Shown here: positions 1 through 13,701 of the stretch, piece by piece
Layout of the letters: every line of letters begins with the position of its first letter
Numbering within the stretch: position 1 is the stretch's first letter
DNA from: Ramazzottius varieornatus
Lineage: Eukaryota; Tardigrada; Eutardigrada; Parachela; Ramazzottiidae
DNA: 64,000 bases
Reading direction: 5' to 3'
NCBI GenBank assembly: GCA_001949185.1
Contig: BDGG01000004.1
Coordinates: forward strand, 3,355,267-3,419,266
The notes under the pieces: generated by a model
The model's input: the letters and a program-made list of their open reading frames with translations, nothing else
Told to the model about the DNA's origin: nothing
Database searches by the model: none
Translations under genes and position numbers: made by a program

Positions 1-261
1 TGATTGGGCTTGATTGACAGAGCTGTACAGTACGCACTTTGCGTTTTGTAACTGTTGTTTCAGTCAATCAGTCTTGGCCGACATCTTCCTTGGAGTTATG
101 GGTGGTACGTCGACCTGGAAGAACGATTCAGAACTCCTCAACCCCGCTGGATGACACAGTGCTACTTCTGCAAACGGTTTCAGATAACTATCGTCTTCAG
201 CTGCGTTCGAGGGAGCTTTGCTTCCCTCGCGGAGTAGGGCACCGTTGCTGCCATCTTCACC
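1..261. other. 5' flank of SRRM1
   Basis: No gene is recognised here. The stretch just before the SRRM1 start codon is presumably its 5' UTR and promoter. No convincing TATA box is seen, and the small open frames on both strands look like nothing known. Confidence 0.4.
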
Positions 262-3011
262 ATGGCCGACGCTGGATTTTTCAGGGTAACTATTCTCTGT
301 TGAATGCCTTTCTGAGAACGATGGCTTACGGTGTCTTTGCAGGGAACGAATAGCGAACAGGATACAAGATTTTCCGACAAACAAAAGAAACTTTTGAAGT
401 CGATGAAGTTTGCGGATGTTTTGGCGGAGAAGGTACGGCTGCAAAGGTGGCCATTGTGGCCTTGTTTTCGTAACGATGACTTCTATTTCTAATGCAATGC
501 TGTGTTTTAGAGCATGTCAGAAAAGCTTATTTATAGGTGGACTTCAAGAAAGTCAAGTTGGATACTCTCAAACCATGGATTGCTGGCCGCGTCAATGAAT
601 TACTGGGCTTGGAGGACGAAGTGGTCGTCGAATATGTCTTCCAGCAGCTGGAAGAATCGGTAAGTAACGATGGATGACTTTAACCAAACCTGTCTTTCGC
701 TATGCCTCTACATAGAGTCCGTTGTTCTGCTGTAGAAGGTGGATCCCAGGATGATGCAAATTAACCTCACGGGATTCCTGAACGGGAAGAACGCAAGAGT
801 GTTTATGGAAGAGTTGTGGGATCTGTTGGTGAGCGCCCAAAGCAACCCATCTGGAATTCCTACAAAGCTGTTAGAAGCGAAGAAGGTTGAGCTGAGGGAG
901 CGGGAATTGGAACATGGCAGAGTTTCGGCAGCTATAAAGAAAACAAAGGACTCCATTGATCAGCTTACTCAGAAAACTATTGAGGACTCTCCTGCAGCGG
1001 CGCCAAAGTAATCCCGAATTTCATTTCAACTTTTCCAAATGTGAAAGTCTCTCGTAATCTTCTCGCTTACATATCGGTAGAAATATAAGCTTTATAAAAG
1101 CCTTGTTTCTTTCATTTCCATCACGAGAAAGAATTTTTTGTATTTGTAGAAACATTTTCTGAGTTCGTGATGTTTGTTGGTTGTAGGAACGACAGAGGAG
1201 GCGGAAATGACCAGAACGGCCGAAACAACCGAAGAGACAGCCCCATGATCAGACAGCAGGGTCGTTCACCACCCCGTCGGGATAGACCGCGATCTCCTCT
1301 TCGTTCATTCCGACGCAGTCCACCTAGGCGAGATGCTCGGAGAAGTGTGTCAAGAGAAAGAGACAACCAACCTCTCGCACGCAAACGTTCTCCTCCTCCA
1401 AGAACTGCTCGATCCCCACCATCGAGGGGACGCAAAGCTTCACCGTCACCTCCAGCAGCCAATAGACAAAGAAGCCCTGTCCGTGGGCAGAAAAATGCAA
1501 CTCGTAAGAGGTCTCCAAGCACTAGCCGCAGTCCTTCACCGAGAAACAACCGCCGTCCCTTGCCAAATCGAAGGAGCACTTCTCCCAGACAGAATAACCG
1601 AGCACCTCCACGTCGAAGCCCATCAGTGGACAAGAAAAGCCCACCGCGGAAACAACGTTCCCCCAGCTCATCCTCCAGTCGGTCTCGTTCTCCCGTTAGG
1701 AAGAATAATGACGCCAACAGCAAGAAAGAGTCGGTGGTCGATCGGCTGCGCAGTTTGGCACAAGGTGGTGGTGTTGGAAGCGAAAATGGTCAAGCCAGAC
1801 GGTAAGAGCCAGAGTACTGGCAGAGTATGAACAGATCGTGAAATGACAGCCAAAATGTTCTGTTTCAGAAGTCAGCCCGTATCTCAGCCGCCGCGGAGGC
1901 GAAGTAGCTCGCCAGTAACCTCGAAGCGGACGGCAAGGCGTTCATCTTCGTCATCTTTGCCTTCGCCACCAAGAGCGAAGAACAATCGACGTCGCAGTCC
2001 TTCACCAGTTAACAAGCGGAAACGTTCCTCTTCGTCGTCTTCGCCTGATAATCGACGACGAAAGCCTTCGCGCTCTCCACCTTTCCGAGCTAGGAAAAAC
2101 TCTCCACAGCGTCGGCGCTCGCCCTATCGCCGAAAGAGGTAAGAACTGCATTAGGCAAAGAACCCACTGAAAAATGTAGTCGGCACCAGGATGAACTGAC
2201 AACCTAACTTAGCGAACTGTCTGTTTGCAGAAGCCGAAGTTCGTCGTCGTCGTCGTCGTCAGAGCGTGGTCGGAATGCAGGTGCTAAAGACAGTGCGCGG
2301 GCGGGCAGAAATGCAAAGGAGCAGTAAGTATCTTTTTTTCTAACTCTGTTATGTTCGGTATTTAACCGTTCTGGGATTTTCAGTTCCATGTCGAGGTAGT
2401 TCTAAATATATCCTTTTGCCATACAGAGCCAGTGCTAGGCGCCAGTCACCGAAGAGGCCTACTCCGACGAGAGCTGATGATGCGCGAGGCAACAAACCCT
2501 CCGCCGCAGCGGACAGATCGGGTCGAACTGCGGATACTCGACAGCGTGGATCTCCCGACAACGTTCCAGATGTAAGTAGAGTAGTGTGTCCATTATAATA
2601 CATGAACGTCAACGTAATCACAACCTTCGATTCTTTGTACGTCTCTCCAAAGAAGAAGAAAGATGAGGAACCCAATATCAAGGTGAAGGAAAAAACTCAA
2701 GCAGATAAAGCGGTGGAAGAAGATGGAAAGAAAAGCAAGGATAAGAAGAAAAAGAAAGATAAGAAGGAAAAGAAGCACAAAAAGCATAAGAAAAGCAAGA
2801 AGAGCAAGTCTTCGAACAAGAAGGTAAGAAGTTTGCGTGATTTTGTAAACTGTCTGGTCGCTACACTTGCGCTCGATGACGAGAAGAAGCGCGAAGTTCT
2901 CTAAAATGTAACTTTGGTTCATAGGACAGTCCAAACCCTGAAAACGCTGAGATGGAGGAGAAGTTACGAGCTAAGGCTCTGGCATCGTTACGCAAAGACG
3001 ATTCCAGTTGA
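262..3011 (+). CDS. SRRM1: SRRM1-like serine/arginine repetitive matrix protein (PWI domain)
   Basis: This is the splicing coactivator that binds exonic enhancer complexes and RNA in nuclear speckles. Ten exons give one 629-residue frame: 262-285, 343-432, 537-659, 736-1007, 1187-1801, 1869-2138, 2231-2323, 2427-2571, 2653-2823, 2925-3011. The N-terminus (MADAGFFRGT) and the PWI domain (about residues 27-126, with KPWI and MMQINLTGFLNGKNAR) match SRRM1 closely. A long Arg/Ser/Pro-rich region follows, including a Ser run coded by (TCG)n. Then come a Lys-rich block (about 2653-2823) and the typical last helix (EEKLRAKALASLRK). The human protein is longer (about 900 residues), so the RS part is shorter here. 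The start was chosen because it begins the conserved N-terminus. A poly(A) signal lies at 3139. Confidence 0.95.
2239..2261 (+). repeat. (TCG)n microsatellite inside SRRM1 exon 7
   Basis: A run of TCG triplets codes for poly-serine within the RS region of SRRM1. It is a likely length-variable tract. Confidence 0.7.
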
Positions 3012-3138
3012 ATATGCTTTGCAGCGTTAATGCGACAGCAGTCGTCTTTTATTGTCGTTTTGTTGTTTTTACCAGCTCGTAGTCGTAGGTGTCGGATCTT
3101 TTGAACGACATTCTTAAACCATACACTCGTCAAGTTAC

Positions 3139-3144
3139 AATAAA
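3139..3144 (+). terminator. AATAAA poly(A) signal of SRRM1
   Basis: A canonical hexamer 128 bp after the SRRM1 stop codon. The convergent RPL13A gene ends at 3254. A TTTATT at 3048-3053 could serve as its signal on the other strand, so the two 3' UTRs may overlap. Confidence 0.6.
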
Positions 3145-3253
3145 GAATTTCTCATTGCTCTTCATTTTTCGACCTCGCCGATGTCTAATTTCACGGCTTG
3201 CGAAGACAAAGTTGTAGATAAAAAATAAACAGAACCTTGCCGAGATGGAAAGT

Positions 3254-4475
3254 TTACTTGTGGCCGTAGCTTTCGATTATCTTCTGGTATTTAGCAACTC
3301 GAGGTGCTACGGTTTTCCTTGCCTGCGTCAGTAGTTTCTACAAGAAAAGGGCGATTAGCTGTCACTTCGTTTCCACCTCAGACAATTACTGCCTTTCACC
3401 GCGCGTATACCTGTTCCGTCTTCTTGGCAGTGTAGAACACTCCAGCTTTCGCTTTGCGTTTAGCCTCCAGTGTGGTTATGACGTCCTGGTACTTCCAGCC
3501 GACTTCAGCGGAGAGTCGTCCAACTTCACAGAACTACACGCAAAAACAATGGCTGTGACGAAGATGGATGTCGAGTTGGGAGTTGGGCGGGGAAAATTTC
3601 AAGAGTGCGAAAAACTTCTGCATCAGCACGTTCCAGCAGCAATAAAATCAACCCACGATACAAACGTTTACCTTTCGACGGGGATTGAGTCGTATGCTTC
3701 TGAGAGCAGCCGGAGCAACCTGACGCTTCATCTTATCGTATGGGGCTGGAATACCTTCGAAAACTTTCAGCTTATCCAAAGCGGCCTGGCCACGAGCAGT
3801 TTTGTGGGGGAGCATTCCTGCAAACAAAATCATCAGACGATCGTCCTTCTCCAGCAAATAAAGACTTTGCGACGTCTCAAAAACTTTATTCATCTCGTAC
3901 AAGTCGCAATTATTACTCACCGCGAACTGTTCTCCAGAAAATCTTGGAAGGTGCGCGGAAATGGAAAGGACCTCTTCGGGGATTGGTGTTCATTCGCTTT
4001 CTGAGGAAATCGAGGTATTTCACTGCAAACACATCCGTTCGTCGCAGTGCTGAGTAAAATTAGCATATAACTGTATTCTATCTTCAGCCGTACGTTTGTT
4101 CCGGTAGAAACTGCCGGATATGTTGATTCCTTCGCACCGAACGACGACAACATGTTGTCCTAAAACAAAACAATCAATTAATCAAGTATACACGAATCTG
4201 AGACTGCGGACTGCTCAGTCGGTGATCAATCCTCACCATGTAGAAGGGTCTTTGCCACGAGTGCCGCCAGTCTTCCCAGTAAATGTCCTCGTCCATCCAG
4301 GACCAACGGCTACAAGCGACAAACATTTGAGCACGACTACTCGAGGCACCACAAACAAAAACAACCAGTGCAAGCAATACTGCGGCGAATCCAAAGATTC
4401 GATTCCCGTGACGGCAGCTGTCGGGAGCGTGAATGGACCTTCACACTGCCGCCTTACCTTGTTAGTGAAACCCAT
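3254..4475 (-). CDS. RPL13A: 60S ribosomal protein L13A (uL13)
   Basis: Large-subunit ribosomal protein. Seven exons on the minus strand (4475-4458, 4309-4237, 4159-4094, 4022-3921, 3817-3672, 3533-3411, 3337-3254) give 203 residues, the normal family length, with every splice phase consistent. Signature stretches include [17 protein letters not shown], the [17 protein letters not shown] motif and EVGWKYQDV near the C-terminus. The first coding exon is only 18 nt (MGFTNK). It was chosen because it resembles the short N-terminus of invertebrate L13A and joins in phase 0. Confidence 0.95.
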
Positions 4476-5006
4476 GACGAAGAGGGTCGATCTTCCAGCA
4501 ACACACACGATGATAAATCCAAATCCTATAGAGATGAAGTCCTCTCCAGACCGATGTTTCCGGCTAAGCACACAGACGAGGAATCTTCAGAACTTTCGGA
4601 CGAAATCGTGAACTGGTGTGTGACCTTTCCCACTCAAACCCGTCGGTTCAATCTCTGCCTATGCCGCGTGCTGACTTCAGTCCGCGTATGCGTGAGTCCT
4701 ACTCCGTGCAGACACATAGATGCCTACTATGCATGCACTTTCGAGTAGTGAATATCCAGTTTGCCGTATCTGAGCCGGCGAGGGCAGGCCGGCAGGCCCT
4801 TACGCTCTACTTGGGGTTCCCGTCTTCGCCTGCGGGTACACTCGTTATAAAATTTTCACGTGGACTTTCGTTTCTTTGTGAGAAAACCACAATTCCCAAT
4901 CCCACATCATTCACCCATCAATAGGTTGAACACATCTAGACCCGTCTAACCGATTAAAGAGTCCTTCGAACCTTTTGACACGTGGAGGAGAGGAACGCCA
5001 AGCGTC
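4476..5006. promoter_or_regulatory. Divergent intergenic region RPL13A / ORC3
   Basis: About 530 bp between the two start codons, so it should carry both promoters. A TATA-like TTATAAAAT lies near 4846, about 160 bp before the ORC3 start. No other feature is recognised. Confidence 0.35.
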
Positions 5007-8000
5007 ATGGATGCTATCAATATAACTGACGTAAGTGGTAAGATACTTTTCTGAGATATTTCTGGGATCCCGCGTTATTCTACAGTGGTAGACAATTCAT
5101 TATTGTATTGGATGCTGAGAGCTTTGGTAGAAGTTTTTCTTACAGGATAGTGCATTCCATCGGCCCAACTCAAAAAAACCTCCCAAGAAGGGACAGCAGA
5201 GCCGAAAGAGAAAGATGGAAAAGGATCTGTTCTATGGCGAAATACAGGACGCTTTCACTAGTGCGCTAGATTCCATCGAGCAGGTGAGCCTGTCCAGGTA
5301 CAGTACCTACCGTTTGCCCATTTTAGCTCCTTATAAGTCCATCTACAGCGAATTTTTCTTCTTGGAGCAGACTGAGCAAGACGTCTATGGACATCTTGCT
5401 AGAATCGTTACGGACCGGGTAACATCCATCATAACAAGAAGTAGCACAACAGTATCGAACAAGGCGAGGGAAAAATTCGGACTTAAGGCTGATATGATTA
5501 CTCATCCTATCGAAATTTGCAGTGTGGAGATCGGTAAGTATTTGTCACAGACTGTAGCATCCTGTAGGACTGTAGGAAGTACATATGTAGTACGCGTTCT
5601 GTGTACCATTGCCGAAGTATCACATAAAATATCACTGGAGAAAGCGAAATGGCGTAGAAACACTTGTTGCAAGTGTACAAGGTAAACAGCTGGTTGCACC
5701 GGAAGTACCAATCAAGGCCTCTGATTGTACCGCCTTACGACCCCGCCCGGATTGTCGATTGATTGATTTGCCACTTTTACAACAATACTCCGGCAATGGT
5801 ATGTTTGGCGAAGAACTCGTATCCGAGTTTTTCCCATTTAGGAGACACGGACGTGGGTCGTTTTCCGGACAAGCTGACTGTCTTGTTGGAAAACAACTTG
5901 CCCGCGAGACCGGCGCTCACATTCCTGGATGCATCCAGTATTTCGGACCTTGACAGTCTCTCTGCCGCAGTGAGACGGGATAACAGCGAGTGGTTTGTAT
6001 GAAGCATTCGTCACCTCCCATTTGTTCAGATTCTTGGAGTTGTTAACTCGACTGGGTGTTCTTCCGTTCCAGGTGGTTGATCCTGAGGGGGAGCACAGCT
6101 CAGAACAGACATTTCGGGCGCTGTCTGATAAGTTGAAGGAACTTCCGGTTATCAAATCCCCCTCCAAGAAGAAAGCCAGGGCTGAGATTGGCAGAACGGT
6201 TGTCGTTTTTGTGATACGCCATGCCGAAGCGATGTCCCAGAGTCTTTTGGAAAGTCTTGTGGAGATTCTTTCCGTCTTCAACATCCACAGTCTTATTGTA
6301 GCATGTTGCAAATCGTCTTTTGCCTTTCCGCCACAACTTGCCAGTGGGAAATGTATGGTCAAAACAACGGTGGAAACAACGGGTCAGCCTTCTGACTATC
6401 GGGCCATTGCTCGCAAGGTAATTCTAAAATCAGAATTGGGCTTGGCGTCGCTTCGGACGGCGAAAGTGATGTACGTTATACTGCCGTATAATTGCACATA
6501 GATGTGAATACTCTTTGCATAATTACAGTTCTTTGAAGCGGAGACCAAGTATCACTTCCTCTTCGGACCCAGCGTTGCTGGTTACATGTTTGACTTAGTT
6601 CCAGCTGTCACGCACCTTTCGGAGGAGATGCATAACGCTTTGAAGGTGTGTACGGCAGTTGAGTTTGTCAAGTTGAAGGACTTCTCTGGACTCTCACTAT
6701 ACACGCATTCGTACTATAGTCTCGTATCGTTATACCGCTGTAGTTTCGTTAATCGCGTTCTCCGTGCATGTAGGTGTGTATCGCGATGCATTTCTCTGAC
6801 AGCAGAATGTCGATAGAGGCTGTTATTGGTATGGACAGCGAAGACGCCACCGTGGACCATTTGCACGCCTTTTGCCGACGACTGCCTTCCTTTCGAAAGT
6901 AAGTACGTGTCGGGGTGTTAGCCCATGGAAGAACATGACGGAAACAGTGATGAGATCTGGATCGGGTTGCTTATTTAGGTTTCTTGCCCTTCAAGATCCG
7001 CGTAACCAGATCAAGCTGCTATCAGAGACCTCGACGGCTAGCGGCTATTTCCACGAGTTCGTGGTTGCACGCTTCAAGGAACTGTCGAAGTTCCGCACGA
7101 CCTTCCTGTACTTGACGAACTTGCTGTCTGAAATACTGGCCTTCGTTCCTGTGCCGTGGCCCGTTGTTTACTGCACTGTAATGAGCGGTCGTTCGTGGAA
7201 GAATTGCGAAGAACTTCAGAAAGCTGGGTAATTTGAAGACCGCAACCCTGGTATTGACGATGGTATTCATTTTGCTCAGCTCTGCAGTATTTATTTATAA
7301 TATTCCTGATGTAATATTTGCCCAGTCGCAAAATAGATGTTAGACAGTTGCAAAATGACAGTTAATTCTTGTTGCAGTGCTGCTCAGGAAGAAAAGAGTT
7401 TGAAGTTGGTCGAGCGCAGCCTGGAATCTTTCGTTAAGCTGGGGAATGGGATTTCCAAAGTTTTTGATGCGTGGAAGAAAGATCTAACTAATCATGTGGC
7501 GGAGCAGAAAAGTATAGTATCCTCTTAGGAACTCGCTTCGTTGGAAACGTCTTACTTCTAATGTTTGTCGTTTTAGGTGATAAAGATATTCTCTTGAAGT
7601 GGCAACAGAACTCTCAGCGCGGTTCACCTCTGGTTGGGCTATTGGATAATTTATGCAGGTTAGTCAAATAGAGAGTTCGAAAGTTCGCTGTTAGGATCAC
7701 CATGACTTGTTTCCATATATTTCCATATTTTAGTCGGTTAGAGGCCTCCGATTTCCCAGTTTTCCACGAGTTCCTAATTTTCGACGACGTGGCACGGTTA
7801 CGAGCAAGGCTGAATCCGGACATCAGACAGGCTAACGATTTAGTTTTAGAAGATCCGTCGACAGCTTTGTTCCCAGTGAGAACTGTACTTCGATGGCTTC
7901 GTCTAGACGATAGCTATTAGTTTCTCATTTGTAAATCTCGCTCTTCGTCTACACAGGTCAAAAGGGAAGCCAAGGATAAGGATATGGCGGCCGGAGGTCC

Positions 8001-8280
8001 ACGTCGGGAGAGTATCCCGAACGACTTAGCGCTAGTCCGCGCGAGTTTGCATTCTGACCGGAGGTACCTGAAGATGACCAAATCGCTACGAGACTTCCGG
8101 CAGAAGCTCCATCGGGATGAGCAGAGTAAAATTCTTGGACAGAAGGATGACAATGAGGGCGTTGCTCAGTCTTCCCAAGAAGAACGCGCGCGTTTCATGG
8201 CCTGTCTACCGGCATTACAAGCTCTCGGTATTCTTTCTCTGACCACGAAGGCGAAAACTTCCTCCTATCTTGTCACGTAA
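5007..8280 (+). CDS. ORC3: Origin recognition complex subunit 3
   Basis: Subunit of the complex that marks replication origins and loads MCM helicase. The N-terminus (FHRPNSKK) matches the FxPNSKK start of ORC3. Further matches are GDTDVGRFPDKL (5842 onward), a hydrophobic ATPase-like core VVVFVIRHAEAMSQSLLESL (6073-6417), CRRLPSFRK (6800s), and a C-terminal winged-helix part containing DLALVRASLHSDRRYLK and ERARFMACLPALQALGIL. Firm exons: 5007-5030, 5146-5283, 5842-about 5996, 6073-6417, a series to about 7870, and the last ending at 8280. The second/third exon junction and the exon around 5640-5790 are less certain, because several acceptors could be used. Assignment rests on several separate blocks in the right order. 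Confidence 0.85.
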
Positions 8281-8953
8281 TCGTTGTTTGAAAGATTTAC
8301 CTGTGCGAAATTTTGCAAGGAGACATTTCAGACTTATGTTTTAACTATTTTTCATCGAATCTTTCTAGTTTCCTAAAATTTGTCCAAATGCTCTAAGAAA
8401 GTTTTTCAATCGTTTTAAACCCAATTATGTGACTCACGGTTTGTCGACGTTCGTTTTTGTGGAATGGAGCTTGGAGAATGGCAGTAACGTAATGGCATTT
8501 CGATCTGGGTGTCCGTTATCTGTAAGCGATACAGACGCACCGCCATCAAAACAAGAATGGGGCTATTTGGGGATTAACTCGAAAAATATCCCTTGATCCT
8601 TAGCGTCGATTTAACGGCTCCTTCTCATCTTTTCTCTCATTGTACCATCTCAATGGAAGAAGCAACACTTGAGCAAACAAAGTGGGTTTGTTCGGCATCA
8701 TTACGAGAAGAATTCCGATGAGTGTGCTTTTCTTGACCGTTGGTATAATGTCTTCTGACCGAACGCACAAAGAACCTTTCCGGCCTCTCTGACGTCGAAT
8801 CTAACTTCCTTCGTTCTTTGCTTCTTTTGGGCGGTCCGGTGTTGGGACATCGTGTCATCATCGTCAGTAACCATTTATCTTTCAGTGTTCACTTCTGCTG
8901 TGTTTGATTACAACGTTGAAGTTTCCGATTAAACGAGGAAGTTTTATATAACC
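8281..8953 (+). other. Intergenic: ORC3 3' end and homeobox upstream region
   Basis: No gene is recognised. A TATATAA lies only about 8 bp before the homeobox start codon. That is too close for a TATA box serving this ATG, so either the transcript has an upstream exon or the element is fortuitous. Confidence 0.35.
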
Positions 8954-9502
8954 ATGGATTTCTTTCAGACATTTGGTTTCCCAGCTATCCATCCTCATCC
9001 ATCGTACTCGGTAAGCCCGAAACCGAACTACGACGAACAGTTCGTCTCGACTGTTTGTCTGCGCTTCCTGGCCGGTACCCAGTGGGATTCGAGAAGTTTT
9101 GTGCCGTCAACAAGGGAACCGGCATCCTGGAACGGAAGTCCGCATCAGCTGGCGGTCCGCGAGCCACATTCCTCCGAGTATGCAGATCGTCCTGACCTTG
9201 GGGGTATTTCAAAGCCGTTAATGAAGGGCGAGGAGAAAACTGTGAACACAAAGCCTGTGCCTTGTGCTTCGAAGACCGGAAATGCAAGTCGCAAGCGCTT
9301 GAGAACCACCTTTACCGGCCATCAACTGTCGGTAATGGAAAAGCAGTTTGAGCTGAATCGGTACATCGGCAGCCTGGAACGCAAAGAGATTTCTGAGACC
9401 CTCGGCCTTACCGAAGGACAAGTAAAGATTTGGTGGCAGAACCGAAGAATCAAAGAACGGAAATCGGCGCCCAAACCAGGAAGAAGTTTTTCTTTGGAAT
9501 GA
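8954..9502 (+). CDS. Homeodomain transcription factor (ANTP-class-like, intronless)
   Basis: A 182-residue single-exon protein with a homeodomain at about residues 113-172. It starts RKRLRTTFTGHQL, has FELNRYIGSLERKEI in helices 1-2 and QVKIWWQNRRIKERK in helix 3. DNA-contacting Gln50, Asn51 and Arg53 are present. Two core positions differ from the usual residues: Met instead of Leu at position 16 and Trp instead of Phe at position 49 (codon 9434-9436). The sequence resembles ANTP/NK-like classes but I cannot assign a family. No other homeobox lies nearby, so it is not in a visible cluster. The N-terminal 110 residues have no recognised motif. The ATG follows AACC and is the first in frame. 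Confidence 0.9.
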   Translation: MDFFQTFGFPAIHPHPSYSVSPKPNYDEQFVSTVCLRFLAGTQWDSRSFVPSTREPASWNGSPHQLAVREPHSSEYADRPDLGGISKPLMKGEEKTVNTKPVPCASKTGNASRKRLRTTFTGHQLSVMEKQFELNRYIGSLERKEISETLGLTEGQVKIWWQNRRIKERKSAPKPGRSFSLE

Positions 9503-10318
9503 CCATGTTGCTATGAAGTATTCGGCCCGTAGATGCGTCTTTCTTACAAACTCAGGTTTTTGACAAAATGAAAAACGCTATTTTTTAAGTTCTGGTTCTG
9601 TGCCTTGCACTTCTTCTTAGTGGTGGACGGTATCTAACAAAGTCAGACTGGGCTGCTTCGTCCGTTTCAATGGCACCTGTTGATTTGCAGTCTTCGTATG
9701 CCTCATTCCTAATTCCTAAATTTGGTATGATCCTCAGACAAAATGTCGAGTTCTGTTAGATTCTCATATGAGTACTTTAAGTTCATCGATACCGAAAGTT
9801 GGATGAGTGGAGGATGGTTTCCTGTGAGGCAGCTCTTCTTGGGGCGGGTAGTGGTGACCGTGGTCTTCCAACGGTCCCGTTAGTTTACCAACTGATAGTT
9901 CTCCACCACGACTGGTCAAGTCAGTGGAATCGCTCCGATGTAGGAGACCAACAATAAGGTTTACCGAGGTTGCATTTCCGATGGTTTGACAAGATTTTAA
10001 ACTTTAAACGTAGTTTACGTACTGTAATTATATTCGATGCAAAGCTTCAGTCGTCATTTCGATCTGCTGTTTCCTAGTTTCCTACCGGCTACCGCCAATT
10101 TGTGCCAAAGCCTGAGAACTTGCCCTAGGGGTGAAGATTCAATATTTTGACCTCTGGGCTTAATCAAGTTCTTACAGTTACGTAGCTGTGCGGCGATCGG
10201 CGTTTCGCAATCCTTCCCTCCTTCGTACTTCCGGTCTGGAACTTTAGACAGCATCGCCTCCTAGCTTTCTGACTTTGGCGGAGATCAAGCTGACGCTGAA
10301 CGCTCCCCGTTGCGATTG
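9503..10318 (+). other. Intergenic: homeobox to ADK1
   Basis: About 0.8 kb with no recognisable gene or repeat. It should hold the homeobox 3' UTR and the first adenosine-kinase promoter. Confidence 0.35.
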
Positions 10319-11872
<1,554 letters not shown>

Positions 11873-12267
11873 TATTTGTCTGGGTTTTGAATCGAAATTC
11901 GGGAATTTGTTTCGATTGTTCATTTACCAGGTTTTTCCCTCCTCGTACTTCGTGTGTTCGGCTGGAATCCCTTGTATGCTTTCGAAGTTTCGATTCCAGA
12001 TTTCACCACAGACATCATAAAAAAGTATTGAATCCAGATAAAGGCGTACAGTACGTTACCTAAAAACCGGATTGCGCGCACTCTCGTTCAGCAGGTTTGA
12101 AGTTTACATTTTACAGTCGCCGTATTAAACTACGACAACTATAAAGTCTGAGTATCCTGGTGCTTGATTGCTATTGAGTCAGCTTTGCTCTTCGAAATCG
12201 GTCCATGAATTCGATGCAGATTTGTTAGTCGGACTGGCCATTGAGAGCTTTGGACCTCTCTACAAAG
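11873..12267 (+). other. Spacer between tandem ADK genes
   Basis: 395 bp. No recognised element. It must include the 3' end of copy 1 and the promoter of copy 2. Confidence 0.35.
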
Positions 12268-13701
12268 ATGACTACTTTGACGTAAGTATATCGTACATTC
12301 TCTCACTTAAGTCAGTTTACTTCTTCTTCTCGCGCAGCCCCTGTGTCCTGATTCCAGGCCAGGAATACTGCTTGGTATTGGGAACGCACTCCTGGACGTC
12401 ACTGCGGAAGTTGAACTCAGCTTTCTCCTAAAGTACGGGATCGAACTGGATACAGCGGTCAGCGGAGACGAACGTCATGCTTCCTTGTAAGCGTGAGAAG
12501 GAATGCAGTCCGCATTGCGGTTTATCGTCTGATTGAAGAGTTAACAATGAATTTATTGTGTAACAGATTGGTTGATCTGGAGAAGCAATACCCTACTACA
12601 CACTGTGCTGGCGGATCCGGCCTGAATGTTCTTCGTTCTGCTCAATGGATTCTCAGAGTTCCTGGCATCTGCACATTCGTTGGTTGTATAGGGAATGACT
12701 CTGCCGGGAAGATGTTGCTGAAGTCGGCCGAAAAAGACGGCGTGGACGCTGTATTCCAAATCGCGGAGTGCGAAACGAGCCTATGTATCGTAATGGCCGT
12801 CGCTGACCAGCGGTCACTATGCAGTTTCCAGCGTGCGAGCAGTCTATTCAGTTTCACAGAGATGTTACGGGCGGAAATGCAGCATCGCTTGCAGCGCGCA
12901 TCGGTTATATATTTATCGGTACGAGTACTTGAAAGTGCGTTGGCTTTGCTCGGAAATCATGGAGACACCTCACTACGGTAGAAGTTCGTCGCGGAGTGGT
13001 GGTCGGTGCCGTTTTTGGCCTTAGTAAATGACATGTTTCTGTGTTTTTGCAGGGGTTTTTCCTGAACGTTTGTACCAGAACAGCTCGGTACGTCACCACT
13101 TATGCGCGTGAAAACCAGAAACGATTTGTTCTGGACTTGGGTGCGCCAAGGGTTGTGGATGCCCAAGCCGAGCTGGTGAGATGGCTCCTACCTGAAACCG
13201 ACGTTCTGTTTGGTAACGAAGCAGAGTTCAGGGCTTTGGGAAGAACCTTGGGCATTTCGGTTAGTCGAAGAGCATCGACTACCGTACACCCGTTTTCTAC
13301 GATGTCCTGTTACCGGAAGTACAGTAACAGCTTCATCTGTTATTTTGCAGGATAGCACGAACGGTAAAAATCTCTGCAAAGCGGTCCAGAAGTGGATTTC
13401 CCAAGAAGCAGAACAGTTAAACCGCGACCACGCCCGGATCTTGCTGATGACGAGAGGGAAGGAGCCAGTTGTCGTCGCTACTTCAGCGGAAGGAGTTACC
13501 GAATATCCTTGTATGGAGGTTGCCAAAGAGGCTATTGTAGATGTTAATGGTGCTGGTGATGCTTTCCTGGGTGGATTTCTGGCTAGATATATCCAGCACT
13601 GTTCGGTAGATGAATGTGTTACTTGTGGGTTGCTTACCTCGAACGCTGTGATACAGCAAAGAGGGTGTAATTTTCCTGAACTATCTCCTGCAGGACGATA
13701 A
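12268..13701 (+). CDS. Adenosine kinase-like protein (copy 2, diverged tandem paralog)
   Basis: A second PfkB/ADK-type sugar-nucleoside kinase of 350 residues in five exons: 12268-12281, 12358-12486, 12567-12918, 13053-13259, 13351-13701. Exons 2 (129 nt) and 4 (207 nt) have exactly the same length and phase as the corresponding exons of copy 1. The intron that splits copy 1 at 10936-11013 is absent here. Core motifs remain: GIGNALLDVT, HCAGGSGLNVLRSAQW, VLFGNEAEF and DVNGAGDAFLGGF with catalytic Asp304. Substrate-side motifs changed: NLSAG of copy 1 is DLGAP, and the AANC segment is RASS. The start was chosen because the 14-nt first exon (MTTL..) joins in phase. The upstream in-frame region has no ATG. 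Activity is likely but the substrate may differ. Confidence 0.88.

Noticed and set aside
1121-1723. A 200-codon open frame on the minus strand opposite the SRRM1 RS region
   Set aside because: It is the mirror of Arg/Ser/Pro-rich coding sequence, which lacks stops on the other strand; its Leu/Gly/Arg-rich product looks like nothing known.
8943-8949. TATATAA as the homeobox gene's TATA box
   Set aside because: It lies about 8 bp before the start codon, which would put the transcription start inside the coding region.
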